DNA of 64,000 nucleotides from JBAOHV01 sp964450685. GTDB lineage: Bacteria; Actinomycetota; Acidimicrobiia; Acidimicrobiales; Microtrichaceae. Where the stretch lies: the NCBI GenBank assembly GCA_964450685.1, contig CAYVDN010000001.1, positions 62,001-126,000 on the forward strand, read 5' to 3'. Shown here piece by piece: positions 24,139-31,906 of this stretch. Below the pieces are notes generated by a model, which worked only from the letters and a program-made list of their open reading frames with translations, was not told the origin of the DNA and did not search any database. The translations under genes and the position numbers were made by a program. Within the stretch, counting starts at the first letter, position 1; each line of letters begins with the position of its first letter.

Positions 24139-25497
24139 ATGATCCGGTTGTACGACACCGCCGAGGCCAAGGTGCTGCCGCTGGAGCCGCGCACCCCGGG
24201 AAAGGTGTCGATGTACGTCTGCGGGCCGACCGTGTACGGCCCGCCGCACCTCGGTCACGGGCGTTTCTCGCTGGTGTTCGACGTGCTGCGTCGGTACCTG
24301 ATCTGGTCCGGTCTCGACGTCACCTACGTGTCGAACATCACCGACATCGACGACAAGATCATCCGCCGCTCCCAGGACGAACAGCGGCCCTGGCAGGAGA
24401 TCACCGCGGAGTTCGAGCAGGTCTGGTTCGATGCCATGGACGCGATCGGTGTGCTGCGTCCGGACGAGGTGCCGCACGCCACCGGCTACGTCAGCCAGAT
24501 GGTCGAGATGATCGGTGAGCTGGTCGACCGCGGCGCCGCCTATGTGACAGATGACGGTGTCTACCTGTCGACACCCGATGTCGACGGCTACGGGTTGCTG
24601 GCACATCAGTCATTGGACGACCTGGTCGCCGGTGGCGGTGAGCGTGAGCTGGTCGGAGAACAGAAACGTCACCCGGCCGACTTCGCGTTGTGGAAGTTGG
24701 CCAAACCGGACGAGCCGTCGTGGCCCTCACCGTGGGGTCCTGGACGTCCGGGTTGGCACACCGAGTGCGTGGTGATGAGCCTCGACCTGCTCGGCGACGG
24801 GTTCGACCTGCACGGTGGCGGTATGGACCTGGCGTTCCCGCACCACGAGAACGAGCGGGCCCAGTCGGTGGCTCTCGGCAGGCAGTTCGCCCGGCGATGG
24901 GCCCACAACGGGTTCGTCGAGGTGGCCGGGGAGAAGATGTCCAAGTCGCTCGGGAACTTCACGACGCTGACCGACCTGATCGCACAGCACGACCCCCGTG
25001 CCTATCGCTTGCTCGTCCTGCAGTCGCACTACCGCTCGCCGCTCGAGGTGACCACCGCGACGATCACACAGGCAGAGGCATCGCTCGACCGTCTGGACGC
25101 GCTCGCCCGACGGGCCCGTGACCTGTCAGCAGCCGATCCGGATGCCGACGTGATGGCCCGGTTCGTCGAGTCCATGGACGACAACCTGGACACCCCTGCT
25201 GTTTGCGCGCAGATGTTCGGCCTCGTGACCGAGGTGAACTCCCTGCTCGACGCAGGCGATGTGCCGCGTGCCGCAACGCTGGTGGTGGCGTGGCGATCGA
25301 TCCTGAGCGCGCTCGGTCTGGAGGTACGGGACCAGGTGGACGAGGCGCCTGCCGAGGTCAACGCGCTCGCAGTCGAGCGTGACGCAGCGCGCGCAGCCAA
25401 GGACTGGGCGCTGGCCGACGAGCTCCGTGACCGACTCGTCGCCATGGGCTACGTGGTGGAGGACGGCCCGGAGGGCACCGTCGTTCGTCCGGGTTGA
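24139..25497 (+). CDS. cysS: Cysteinyl-tRNA synthetase
   Basis: A 452-residue class Ia synthetase. The zinc ligand Cys28 is in YVCGPTVYG, HLGH is at 37-40, further zinc ligands are in WHTECVVMS and FPHHENE, and KMSKS near residue 266 (EKMSKSLGNF) is followed by a DALR-type domain ending EDGPEGTVVRPG. The mycothiol ligase MshC is a paralog, but this protein's 452-residue length and complete C-terminal domain favour CysS. TAGCAT lies 8 bases upstream of ATG. Confidence 0.93.
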   Translation: MIRLYDTAEAKVLPLEPRTPGKVSMYVCGPTVYGPPHLGHGRFSLVFDVLRRYLIWSGLDVTYVSNITDIDDKIIRRSQDEQRPWQEITAEFEQVWFDAMDAIGVLRPDEVPHATGYVSQMVEMIGELVDRGAAYVTDDGVYLSTPDVDGYGLLAHQSLDDLVAGGGERELVGEQKRHPADFALWKLAKPDEPSWPSPWGPGRPGWHTECVVMSLDLLGDGFDLHGGGMDLAFPHHENERAQSVALGRQFARRWAHNGFVEVAGEKMSKSLGNFTTLTDLIAQHDPRAYRLLVLQSHYRSPLEVTTATITQAEASLDRLDALARRARDLSAADPDADVMARFVESMDDNLDTPAVCAQMFGLVTEVNSLLDAGDVPRAATLVVAWRSILSALGLEVRDQVDEAPAEVNALAVERDAARAAKDWALADELRDRLVAMGYVVEDGPEGTVVRPG

Positions 25498-25528
25498 GCT
25501 GATGGGCTGCTCGGTCAGGGCTGCTGGG

Positions 25529-26392
25529 TCAGAGCTGTTCGGCGCTCGGCAGTGCTGCTGGTTCGTCGACGACCGGCTGCCACTCGGTCGAGGGGGCGAG
25601 GGCGAACACCGCGGGGGCGAGTTCCACGTCGACAGCCGGCGCGTTTGGCTGGGTGCTGAAGGGAGACTCCGCGAGAGCACCTTGGTTGAGGTCGTCGGTG
25701 ATCACCTCGGCGTCGACCACGTCGGATTCGGCCTGTGCTGACGGGTCACCCTGTTCGGGGGCGAACAGGGCGGGGGCGGTGACTGCCGGTGCTTCGCTGA
25801 CCGGAGAGGCGTCGGCGGTGGCGGGGGTGGCGAACCAGGACCCGGCGACCAGCGTCGTGGCCGCGAGCGCTGTCAAACCTCCGACCATCATCGCCCTGGC
25901 GGTGAAGCGGGCGCCGGCGGGTGTCAGGTCGAGCAGCTCCTCCAGCTGGCTCTCCAGGTCTGCGTCTCCCAGGTCCAGCACGGTCGCCAGGCTGTCGATG
26001 TCGGCTGCTCGCAGATCGACGCGTGCGTCGGTCGCTTCGCCGCGCTGGCGGCGCACGGCTGCCAGGTAGTGCCTGAGCACGGTCCGGTTGTCGATCGGCT
26101 GGCCGGGTTCCAGGAACAGCTCGACCCGTTCTTCGCCGACGACCAGGACCCCCGGCTCGGTCTGGGAGAGCAGCGGCTGGCGGTCAGGCCACACCTGGGC
26201 CAGGTCCGCGCTGTAGAGCTCGACGAGTCGAGCGAGCTCGTCGGCGTCGGGCGTGTCGGCCCCTGACTCCCATGCCCGCAGCTGGGCGCGTCGCACCCCG
26301 AGGGATTTGGCAGCGCTTCGCTCGCGCATGCCCGAGAGCTCCCGCGCCCGTCGCAGGCGCGGCCCCGGGTCGAATGTGGATGTCGCTGACAT
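25529..26392 (-). CDS. XRE helix-turn-helix protein with transmembrane anchor
   Basis: A 287-residue protein: XRE HTH at 10-70 (RLRRARELSGMRER...RRAQLRAWESGADTPD), a helical region, one transmembrane segment near 170-190 (MMVGGLTALAATTLVAGSWF), then an acidic Pro/Ala/Val-rich extracytoplasmic tail without Cys. The layout recalls RodZ, but the tail has no recognisable RodZ beta domain. It has a good GGAGG site before the ATG. It is divergent from the acyl-CoA dehydrogenase and could bind the repeats between them. Confidence 0.72.
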   Translation of the reverse strand: MSATSTFDPGPRLRRARELSGMRERSAAKSLGVRRAQLRAWESGADTPDADELARLVELYSADLAQVWPDRQPLLSQTEPGVLVVGEERVELFLEPGQPIDNRTVLRHYLAAVRRQRGEATDARVDLRAADIDSLATVLDLGDADLESQLEELLDLTPAGARFTARAMMVGGLTALAATTLVAGSWFATPATADASPVSEAPAVTAPALFAPEQGDPSAQAESDVVDAEVITDDLNQGALAESPFSTQPNAPAVDVELAPAVFALAPSTEWQPVVDEPAALPSAEQL

Positions 26393-26448
26393 GTCGGAAC
26401 CTCCGATGGTTCCATCGGCAACTCCGCTGTCGACCTGAGCAAGCAGAT

Positions 26449-26460
26449 GTACCCGGGTAC
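26449..26460. promoter_or_regulatory. 12-bp perfect palindrome GTACCCGGGTAC
   Basis: A perfect palindrome in the divergent region between the XRE gene and the acyl-CoA dehydrogenase, 11 bases upstream of a second palindrome GGTTAC-N6-GTAACC (26471-26488). It is a candidate operator. Confidence 0.4.
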
Positions 26461-26473
26461 TGGCGTCCGTGGT

Positions 26474-26518
26474 TACCCGTCGGTAACCTACTCATCGGTA
26501 ACCTACTCGTCGCTAACC
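26474..26518. repeat. Three tandem 15-bp repeats, candidate operator array
   Basis: Three head-to-tail copies with consensus TACYCRTCGSTAACC occupy 26474-26488, 26489-26503 and 26504-26518. The first copy also forms the right arm of GGTTAC-N6-GTAACC. They lie 48 bases upstream of the acyl-CoA dehydrogenase start, where a TetR-type repressor could act; the regulator is not identified. Confidence 0.6.
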
Positions 26519-26566
26519 GCCGACCGCTGTGGCTACCGACCCGGTACCGACCAAGAAGGGCCAGAC

Positions 26567-27799
26567 ATGTCCGACTTCTCCGTCAGCCTCAACGAGGACC
26601 AGCTCCAGATCCAGAAGTGGATCCACGACTTCGCCGAGAACACTGTTCGGCCTGCCGCAGAGGAGTGGGACGAGCGTGAGGAGTTCCCGTGGCCGATCGT
26701 GCAGGAAGCAGCTCAGATCGGGCTGTACTCGTTCGACTTCGTGGCCCAGGGCATGCTCGGTGACTCGACAGGTCTGACGATGCCGGTCGCCCTCGAGGAG
26801 CTCTTCTGGGGTGACGCGGGTATCGGACTCGCCATCTTCGGATCGTCGCTCGCCGCTGCAGGCATCGCAGGCAACGGCACCCCGGAGCAGGTTCTGGAGT
26901 GGGTGCCGCAGTGCTACGGCACGCCGGAGAAGATCGCGCTGGGTGCGTTCTGCGTGTCCGAGCCCGACGCCGGTTCCGACGTGTCGTCGCTGCGCACGCG
27001 GGCGGTGTACGACGAGGCCAAGGACGAGTGGGTTCTCAACGGCACCAAGGCTTGGATCACCAACGGCGGTATAGCGGATGTGCATGTCGTCGTGGCGACG
27101 GTAGATCCCGAGCTCAAGGGTCGGGGTCAGGCCAGCTTCATCGTCCCGCCCGGCACTCCAGGGCTGTCGATGGGGCAGAAGTACAAGAAGCACGGCATCA
27201 AGGCGAGCCACACCTCCGAGGTGGTCCTCGACGACGTGCGTGTGCCCGGCTCCTGCCTGCTCGGCGGCAAGGACAAGCTCGACGAGAAGCTCGCCCGTGC
27301 TCGCGAGGCGCTGAAGAACCCGCAGGTGTCCTCCGGCAAGCAGCCCGCCATGGCTACCTTCGAGGCCACCCGTCCCGCCGTGGGCGCCCAGGCGGTCGGT
27401 GTCGCTCGTGCCGCCTATGAGTACGCGCTGCAGTACGCCCAGGAGCGCTACGCGTTCGGCAAGCCGATCATCCAGAACCAGTCGATCGCGTTCATGCTCG
27501 CCGACATGGCCACCCAGATCGAAGCCTCCCGCCTGATGGTGTGGCGTGCGTCGTGGCTCAGCCGCAACGGCGGCGGCTACACGATCGGTGAGGGTTCCAT
27601 GTCCAAGCTGATGGCCGGCCGCACCGCCGTGTGGGTGACCGAGCGTGCGATCCAGATCCTCGGCGGCTACGGCTACACCCGTGAGTACCCCGTCGAGCGC
27701 TGGCACCGCGACGCCAAGATCTACGACATTTTCGAAGGCACCGAGCAGATCCAACAGCTCGTGATCGCCCGGGCCATCTCCGGTTTGCGCATCGAGTAG
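26567..27799 (+). CDS. Acyl-CoA dehydrogenase
   Basis: A 410-residue FAD flavoenzyme that desaturates acyl-CoA. It has the three canonical domains, FAD/substrate motifs CVSEPDAGSDVSS and KAWITNGG, and the catalytic Glu in IFEGTEQIQ near residue 394. The RIE C-terminus matches the family length (about 390-410). ATG 26567 is preceded by AAGAAGGG; the open frame to 26447 merely translates the repeat array. The last 26 codons and terminator reappear in diverged form at 31154. Confidence 0.92.
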   Translation: MSDFSVSLNEDQLQIQKWIHDFAENTVRPAAEEWDEREEFPWPIVQEAAQIGLYSFDFVAQGMLGDSTGLTMPVALEELFWGDAGIGLAIFGSSLAAAGIAGNGTPEQVLEWVPQCYGTPEKIALGAFCVSEPDAGSDVSSLRTRAVYDEAKDEWVLNGTKAWITNGGIADVHVVVATVDPELKGRGQASFIVPPGTPGLSMGQKYKKHGIKASHTSEVVLDDVRVPGSCLLGGKDKLDEKLARAREALKNPQVSSGKQPAMATFEATRPAVGAQAVGVARAAYEYALQYAQERYAFGKPIIQNQSIAFMLADMATQIEASRLMVWRASWLSRNGGGYTIGEGSMSKLMAGRTAVWVTERAIQILGGYGYTREYPVERWHRDAKIYDIFEGTEQIQQLVIARAISGLRIE

Positions 27800-27952
27800 T
27801 CAAGAACGCCTGTGATTGCAGGGATCTGAGCATCTGAGTCGATGGACTCCGGAGCGGCCGGTGGGCTCTGTCCGCCGGCCGTTCCGCGTGCCGGAAAGGC
27901 CGCTGGTGCCAGTCTGGTATTGGTCCGATTTCGCGAACGCTGCACGTTCACC
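27721..27952 (+). repeat. Copy 1 of a dispersed repeat: acyl-CoA dehydrogenase 3' end plus terminator
   Basis: This 232-base segment is the original-context copy of a direct repeat whose partner lies at 31154-31384. By eye the coding part (79 bases including the stop) differs at 5 positions. The non-coding part keeps an almost perfect run from GCAGGGATCTGAGCA to GGAGCGGCCGG and then drifts. Confidence 0.85.
27851..27885 (+). terminator. Hairpin terminator of acyl-CoA dehydrogenase
   Basis: A 14-bp stem with two G-U pairs joins 27851-27864 to 27872-27885 around a 7-base loop. The same structure with a changed loop occurs in copy 2 (31283-31317), which argues the hairpin is functional. Confidence 0.7.
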
Positions 27953-28114
27953 TCCATGGCGATCCTCACGGGGCGCGACCTTGCGGAGCGACAGCCCGGG
28001 TCTACTTTCGCCCGGGAGTTCCGCCGCGATCTTCCGGTGCGATTGCTGTCGCCCCCCAACAGGAATCGCACCGAGAGTCGGAATCATCCAATGCTCCGGA
28101 ACGCCGGCCCTGAG

Positions 28115-28312
28115 TCAGAAGAGCCCGGTGAAGAGCACACACGTCGCAACCACTACCACCCTGGCAGCGAGGAGCAACGGTGAAGCTTCGGAGCCTGAAC
28201 CGGCGGCCGGAGTGCATTCGGTGGACGACAGACTCGTCCGGTGAGCGGACGCAACCACCCCGAGCGTCAGGAGCGCCAGTCCTGCGAGTGCAAGCGACCC
28301 TTCGATCGACAT
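28115..28312 (-). CDS. Small two-helix membrane protein (65 aa)
   Basis: A 65-residue protein with hydrophobic segments at about 5-22 (GSLALAGLALLTLGVVAS) and 48-64 (LLLAARVVVVATCVLFTG), joined by a Ser/Thr-rich loop containing one Cys. The start ATG at 28312 is preceded by GGAGGAGGG, the strongest ribosome-binding site nearby. It is too short for a family call. It lies just downstream of the broken HAD gene on the same strand. Confidence 0.65.
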   Translation of the reverse strand: MSIEGSLALAGLALLTLGVVASAHRTSLSSTECTPAAGSGSEASPLLLAARVVVVATCVLFTGLF

Positions 28313-28429
28313 CGACCCTCCTCCGATCTCCTTCACCGTATTGCGACCCACGGGGGGCTGAGCAGCGGACATGACCCTGATCGCGGGTACATGGATGATC
28401 CATCGCTGAGTCGCTGGTGAGGAGCGGTG

Positions 28430-29057
28430 CATTGTGTTGGTGGTTGGCGTAGCGAGCGCCGCGGCGCCGTCGTCGTGCCATGGATGGCCTGGTGGGGCGT
28501 GCACGCCAGCCGGATGATCGGGCGACGTCGACGTTCTGCGCGAGGTCGTCGACGAACACAATGTTCGAGTGATCGCTCCGGTCGACGCCGAGGAGGTCGG
28601 ATGCGATCTCGAAGAAGATCGGGTCGTGTTTCTGGTAGCCGACGTCGGCTGGGTAGATGACATGGTCGACGGGAAACGATGCGCCGATTCGCCGGCGGAG
28701 GGAGGCAGCACGTCGGTGTTCTTGGTTGGTGGCGAGCACGACACGACATCCGGCGTGAGCGGCTCGTTGCGCGAGTTCGATGGTGTGGGCGATCGGCGCA
28801 TAGTCGGCGTCGAACCAGCAGGCCAGCACCGATTCGACGTCGGCGGTGCTTCCGATCTGCGCGAGCGCTTTCGCGAGGCCGTCTTCGACGCTTCGTAGGC
28901 GGATGATGACGTCGGTCTAGCTCCGTCGGAAGAGTGCCTCGTGGAGCAGGGCGGGTTCGATCCCGAACTCGGCCCTGATCTCGTTGGTCCACGGTCCTCG
29001 ACCGCCGCGATCGAGGTCGAGCAGCACGCCGTCGACATCGAGGGCGAGCGTCAGCAT
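28430..29057 (-). pseudogene. HAD-superfamily hydrolase, interrupted by an in-frame amber codon
   Basis: Read from ATG 29057, the frame gives 46 residues starting MLTLALDVDGVLLDLD, a perfect HAD motif I (DVDGVLLD). TAG at 28917-28919 then stops it. The same frame continues with HAD motif II/III-like elements: VVLATNQEHRR, VGYQKHDPIFFEIA and the motif IV segment NIVFVDDLAQNVDVARSSGW. The stop sits between RRS and TDVI, where TGG (Trp) would differ by one base. Beyond about 28500 the frame loses HAD likeness and runs on without a natural stop, suggesting a second lesion near the C-terminus. The 3' boundary given is approximate. Confidence 0.75.
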
Positions 29058-29207
29058 CGAAGATCCCGAGGCCGCACGCGGTTGGACGGACGGCGGCCGG
29101 AGACGACGAACCCACTGTTCGGGGTGACGGCCGTTGGCATCTCGTGAGTTTCGGCCGACGCGATCCGCTCGGTCGACTTCTGTCCGAACGTCCGCCCGAT
29201 GGGCGTT

Positions 29208-29213
29208 TAGATT
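29208..29213 (+). promoter_or_regulatory. Leaderless -10 (TAGATT, N7, ATG)
   Basis: TAGATT lies 7 bases before ATG 29221, and no ribosome-binding site is present. Confidence 0.45.
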
Positions 29214-29220
29214 GCCCTCA

Positions 29221-29979
29221 ATGCCCAGCAGGCCCCGCTACGACGCCATCGGCCATGGCTACTCCTCCACGCGGCGTGAGGATCCCGAACTCCGCGACCG
29301 GATCTTCGCCGCGCTCGGCGACAGTCGAACGGTCGTCAACGTGGGTGCGGGCACGGGTTCCTATGAACCGTCAGATCGGCACGTCATCGCGATCGAGCCG
29401 AGCGATGTGATGGCCGGGCAGCGACCGGCCGGCCTGGCGCCGGCGCTTCGTGGGACCGCCGCGCCGTTGCCACTGAGAGACCACAGCGTGGACGCTGCAA
29501 TGGCGGTGCTCACGATCCACCACTGGGACGCTCAGCAGGAGCCCGGCGTCCGAGAACTGCGTCGCGTCGCCCAAGGCCCGGTCGTCATAGTCACCTACGA
29601 CGCAGATGTGTGTGCCGAAATGTGGCTCTACCGCGACTACCTCCCGGAAGCGGCCACCCTCGACCGAGCGACCTTCCCGCCGATCGAACGACTCATCGGC
29701 TGGCTCGGAGGCCGCGTCCGCGTGGAACCGATCATGAACTCGCGAAGCACGCCGGACTGGACCCTGGGCTCGTTCTGGGCGCACCCCGAACGCGTCCTCG
29801 ACGCCGAAGCCCGTCGTGCGACCTCTGCGTTCGCACGCATGGACGCTGTTGTCCTCGACCGTGTGGCCGCAGAGATCGCACGCGACATCGACAACGGCGT
29901 CTGGGACTCCCGCAACGGCCACCTCCGCGCACTCCCCGAGTGCGACGTCGGCATGCGTCTGCTCATCGCGCACCCCTAA
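29221..29979 (+). CDS. SAM-dependent class I methyltransferase
   Basis: A 252-residue methyltransferase. The N-terminal YDAIGHGYSSTRREDPELRD is typical of small ubiE-like enzymes, motif I is VVNVGAGTGSYEP (about 39-51), the acidic residue after beta-2 is in VIAIEPS, and motif IV is AMAVLTIHHW. The substrate is not predictable. The 3' end overlaps the convergent membrane-protein gene by 17 bases. It lies between the two repeat copies and may have arrived with the segment. Confidence 0.8.
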   Translation: MPSRPRYDAIGHGYSSTRREDPELRDRIFAALGDSRTVVNVGAGTGSYEPSDRHVIAIEPSDVMAGQRPAGLAPALRGTAAPLPLRDHSVDAAMAVLTIHHWDAQQEPGVRELRRVAQGPVVIVTYDADVCAEMWLYRDYLPEAATLDRATFPPIERLIGWLGGRVRVEPIMNSRSTPDWTLGSFWAHPERVLDAEARRATSAFARMDAVVLDRVAAEIARDIDNGVWDSRNGHLRALPECDVGMRLLIAHP

Positions 29980-30385
29980 CAGCAGCGACCCGCTGTCGCG
30001 CTCGGACCAGAAACTTCAATTTGCTGCCCCCTGCCGCCGGGAGGATGACTGCATTGACCGGCCGGCACCGAGGTGTAGCGAAGCGATCAACCTTTTGAGG
30101 ATCGACCACCCGGTTCCGAGTCACCCACCAGACAGCGACGCTGGAAACGACGGCGACCGGAACGACGACGAAGGACGTCAACACGAAGAGCCCGCCACCG
30201 ATGTTTGCTCCGATCACCCCGGCCGTCAGGATCCGGTAGCCGAGCCCGAGATACACGGCGAGGACCCACCACGGAACCAGTACAGCCACTACGCGTCTGC
30301 CGCAGCCACCCGAGCGCGTCAGCTGCACCGCAGCCGCCAGACCCACAAAGTAGTGGTCGAGCACTTCGCGTTCCGAGCGAGCCAC
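29963..30385 (-). CDS. Hypothetical membrane protein (140 aa)
   Basis: A 140-residue protein with two clear hydrophobic segments (about 33-52, VVAVLVPWWVLAVYLGLG, and 64-88, GGLFVLTSFVVVPVAVVSSVAVWWV), a basic linker and a basic C-terminus. GTG 30385 opens VARSEREVLDHYFVGL. The family is not recognised. The start could be internal, but the hydrophobic pattern supports this frame over its shadows. Confidence 0.55.
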   Translation of the reverse strand: MARSEREVLDHYFVGLAAAVQLTRSGGCGRRVVAVLVPWWVLAVYLGLGYRILTAGVIGANIGGGLFVLTSFVVVPVAVVSSVAVWWVTRNRVVDPQKVDRFATPRCRPVNAVILPAAGGSKLKFLVRARQRVAAVRGAR

Positions 30386-30438
30386 CGCCGAATCGTACGG
30401 CCCTGCAAGTCCGGAAGGGCACGTGCGGGAGAGTTCGG

Positions 30439-30444
30439 TACCCT
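30439..30444 (+). promoter_or_regulatory. Leaderless -10 (TACCCT, N6, ATG)
   Basis: TACCCT is 6 bases before ATG 30451 of the DUF433 gene; no Shine-Dalgarno is visible. Confidence 0.45.
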
Positions 30445-30450
30445 GATGGC

Positions 30451-30675
30451 ATGTCCTTGGTGGAGCGGATCACGATCGACCCGGAGGTCGCGCACGGTCG
30501 TCCCGTGGTTCGGGGAACGCGCATGCGGGTGGCTGACGTGCTCGCGCTGCTCGCGGCTGGCGCCGACGAGGCCGAGATCCTCGAGGACTACCCGTACCTC
30601 ACCGCCGAGGACCTGCGGGCATGCCTGGCCTATGCGGCAGCGCAGGCCAACCACGCCGTAGTGATCGCATCGTGA
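30451..30675 (+). CDS. DUF433 antitoxin-like protein
   Basis: A 74-residue DUF433 protein with the family core ITIDPEVAHGRPVVRGTRMRV followed by the ILEDYPYLTAEDLRACLAYA helix pair, a small winged-helix/VapB-type fold. DUF433 genes commonly precede DUF5615 PIN-like genes in type II toxin-antitoxin modules, where this partner binds DNA and neutralises. The next gene starts 4 bases after its stop. Confidence 0.85.
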   Translation: MSLVERITIDPEVAHGRPVVRGTRMRVADVLALLAAGADEAEILEDYPYLTAEDLRACLAYAAAQANHAVVIAS

Positions 30676-30679
30676 GCGT

Positions 30680-31009
30680 GTGCGCTTTCTGATCGACGCC
30701 CAACTCCCGCCGGCGGTAGCCCGCATGCTGACCGAGCACGGCAACCAAGCGGAGCACGTCCACGACATCGGTCGTGGCGATGCAATGGACCGGGAGCTGT
30801 GGCAGTACGCGCTCGACCACGACGCAGTGATCGTGACCAAGGACGAGGACTTCGCTCACATGTCGGCCCTCGGTGACCCCGCTCCGATCGTCGTCTGGGT
30901 CCGAGTCGGCAACACGCGCCGTGCCTCGTTGCTGGCGTGGTTTGAGCCGCTCATCGATCGGATCGCGGTGATGGTCGAGGCGGGCGACAGGGTCATCGAA
31001 CTGCGCTGA
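30680..31009 (+). CDS. DUF5615 PIN-like toxin candidate
   Basis: A 109-residue DUF5615 (Mut7-C/PIN-like) protein. Acidic residues are placed as in PIN-like nucleases: FLIDAQLPP at the N-terminus (Asp6), then DREL (Asp37), TKDEDF (Asp55, Asp57), and WVRVGN near residue 74. GTG 30680 is coupled to the DUF433 gene. RNase activity is inferred from the fold class, not shown. Confidence 0.82.
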   Translation: MRFLIDAQLPPAVARMLTEHGNQAEHVHDIGRGDAMDRELWQYALDHDAVIVTKDEDFAHMSALGDPAPIVVWVRVGNTRRASLLAWFEPLIDRIAVMVEAGDRVIELR

Positions 31010-31153
31010 GCGTGCCGACGCCGGGCAGCGGACGGTGTCGCAGGTACTACTCCGGTACTGGTTCTCCCCGAAATCGACCGTATCGCTCCGGGCTTGGCGG
31101 ACGCGATCGGCTCCACTGCAGCGATCGGGACTCGCCGAACGGCTTCAGCACAC

Positions 31154-31232
31154 CTACGAGATCTTCGAAGGCACCGAGCAGATCCAGCAGCTCGTGATCG
31201 CCCGGGCCATCTCCGGCCTGCGCATCGAGTAG
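31154..31232 (+). pseudogene. Orphan C-terminal fragment of an acyl-CoA dehydrogenase
   Basis: These 26 codons end exactly like the intact gene at 27799 (EIFEGTEQIQQLVIARAISG and RIE before TAG), including the catalytic-Glu motif, but the sequence upstream (31035-31153) in the same frame bears no likeness to the rest of the enzyme. It differs from the intact copy at 5 of 79 bases, two of them in the DIF/EIF codons. It is best read as a remnant of a duplicated or replaced gene end. Confidence 0.85.
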
Positions 31233-31282
31233 CTCAGATCCCCGTGAGTGCAGGGATCTGAGCACCTGAGTCGATGGACTCC

Positions 31283-31317
31283 GGAGCGGCCGGCGGTCTC
31301 TACCCGCCGGCCGTCTC
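31283..31317 (+). terminator. Second copy of the hairpin terminator
   Basis: A perfect 10-bp core stem within 31283-31296 and 31304-31317, extended by wobble pairs, encloses TCTCTAC. The stem is kept while the loop differs from copy 1. Confidence 0.65.
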
Positions 31318-31384
31318 GCGTGCCGGCAGGGCCGCTGGGACGAGTCCGGAATCGCTCCGATCCAGCGAACGCGTGCTGTTCACC

Positions 31385-31906
31385 TTCGCCAAGACGGCCT
31401 AGCTGGCTGACGAGAACACCGACGGACACGTACTCGACCGAGTCGAGGTTGACGGCGCACAGTCACGGAACCCGCTCGACCTCGGGTTCGAGCACCACCT
31501 CGCTCGGCAGTGCACTGACGGTCGTCGCTCATTGGGGGAGATCAAGGTGTGGCGGTTCCTTGGGGCCCAACGTGTGCCTACTGGCAGTGTCAACGAGATC
31601 GAGAATCACGCTTGTCGCGGGCTAGGCGAAACTCGGCACAGCTGAGGTGCCCTTGTGGAGAGGCTTCGGTGGCTCCGCTGACCGTGAGCCTGAGGCGCCT
31701 TCGCTGTCAGACCCCGTTCCTACAGTCCCTTTATCACGTCAAGAGGCGTGAGTCGCGGATACCCAAAGTCGGCTCGTATGACGGTGGGTGTCCGCTCAGG
31801 GCGCACGGTTCGGGCGCGAGGGGATGGCGGCACCGGACGGTGTCGGCATGGGAGAGGGCCCGTTCCGGCGCTGGGCGGTGCGGCACTTGGCCGCACCGCC
31901 CACCAG
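31385..31906. other. About 520 bases without a convincing gene
   Basis: No open frame here has a good start, family likeness or a ribosome site. One frame is open from 31403 to TGA 31645 (about 80 codons, containing VNEIENHACRGLG) but begins at CTG directly after stop codons. The local base composition is less GC-biased than in neighbouring genes (for example TCCCTTTATCACGTCAAG near 31723-31740). It is probably degenerate sequence left from rearrangement. Confidence 0.5.

Larger units (their letters stand above)
31154..31384 (+). repeat. Copy 2 of the dispersed repeat (gene end plus terminator)
   Basis: This is the partner of 27721-27952. After the stop, both share GTGATTGCAGGGATCTGAGCA / GTGAGTGCAGGGATCTGAGCA-like sequence, the segment CTGAGTCGATGGACTCCGG, the hairpin stem and GCGTGCCGG, then diverge near GTTCACC. 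Together the copies bracket about 3.2 kb. Confidence 0.85.

Noticed and set aside
24139..25497. Assignment of the cysteinyl synthetase as MshC (mycothiol ligase)
   Set aside because: Full 452-residue length with complete C-terminal domain fits CysS better; a genome search for a second paralog would settle it.
26447..26566. N-terminal extension of the acyl-CoA dehydrogenase through the repeats
   Set aside because: It merely translates the 15-bp repeats (VTYSS units); the ribosome site and family alignment start at 26567.
28002..28429. C-terminal extension of the HAD frame
   Set aside because: Low-complexity Arg/Ser translation, and the small membrane-protein gene with a strong ribosome site occupies this DNA.
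31035..31153. Leading part of the open frame before the acyl-CoA dehydrogenase fragment as a real gene
   Set aside because: No family likeness, no ribosome site; the likeness starts abruptly at 31154.
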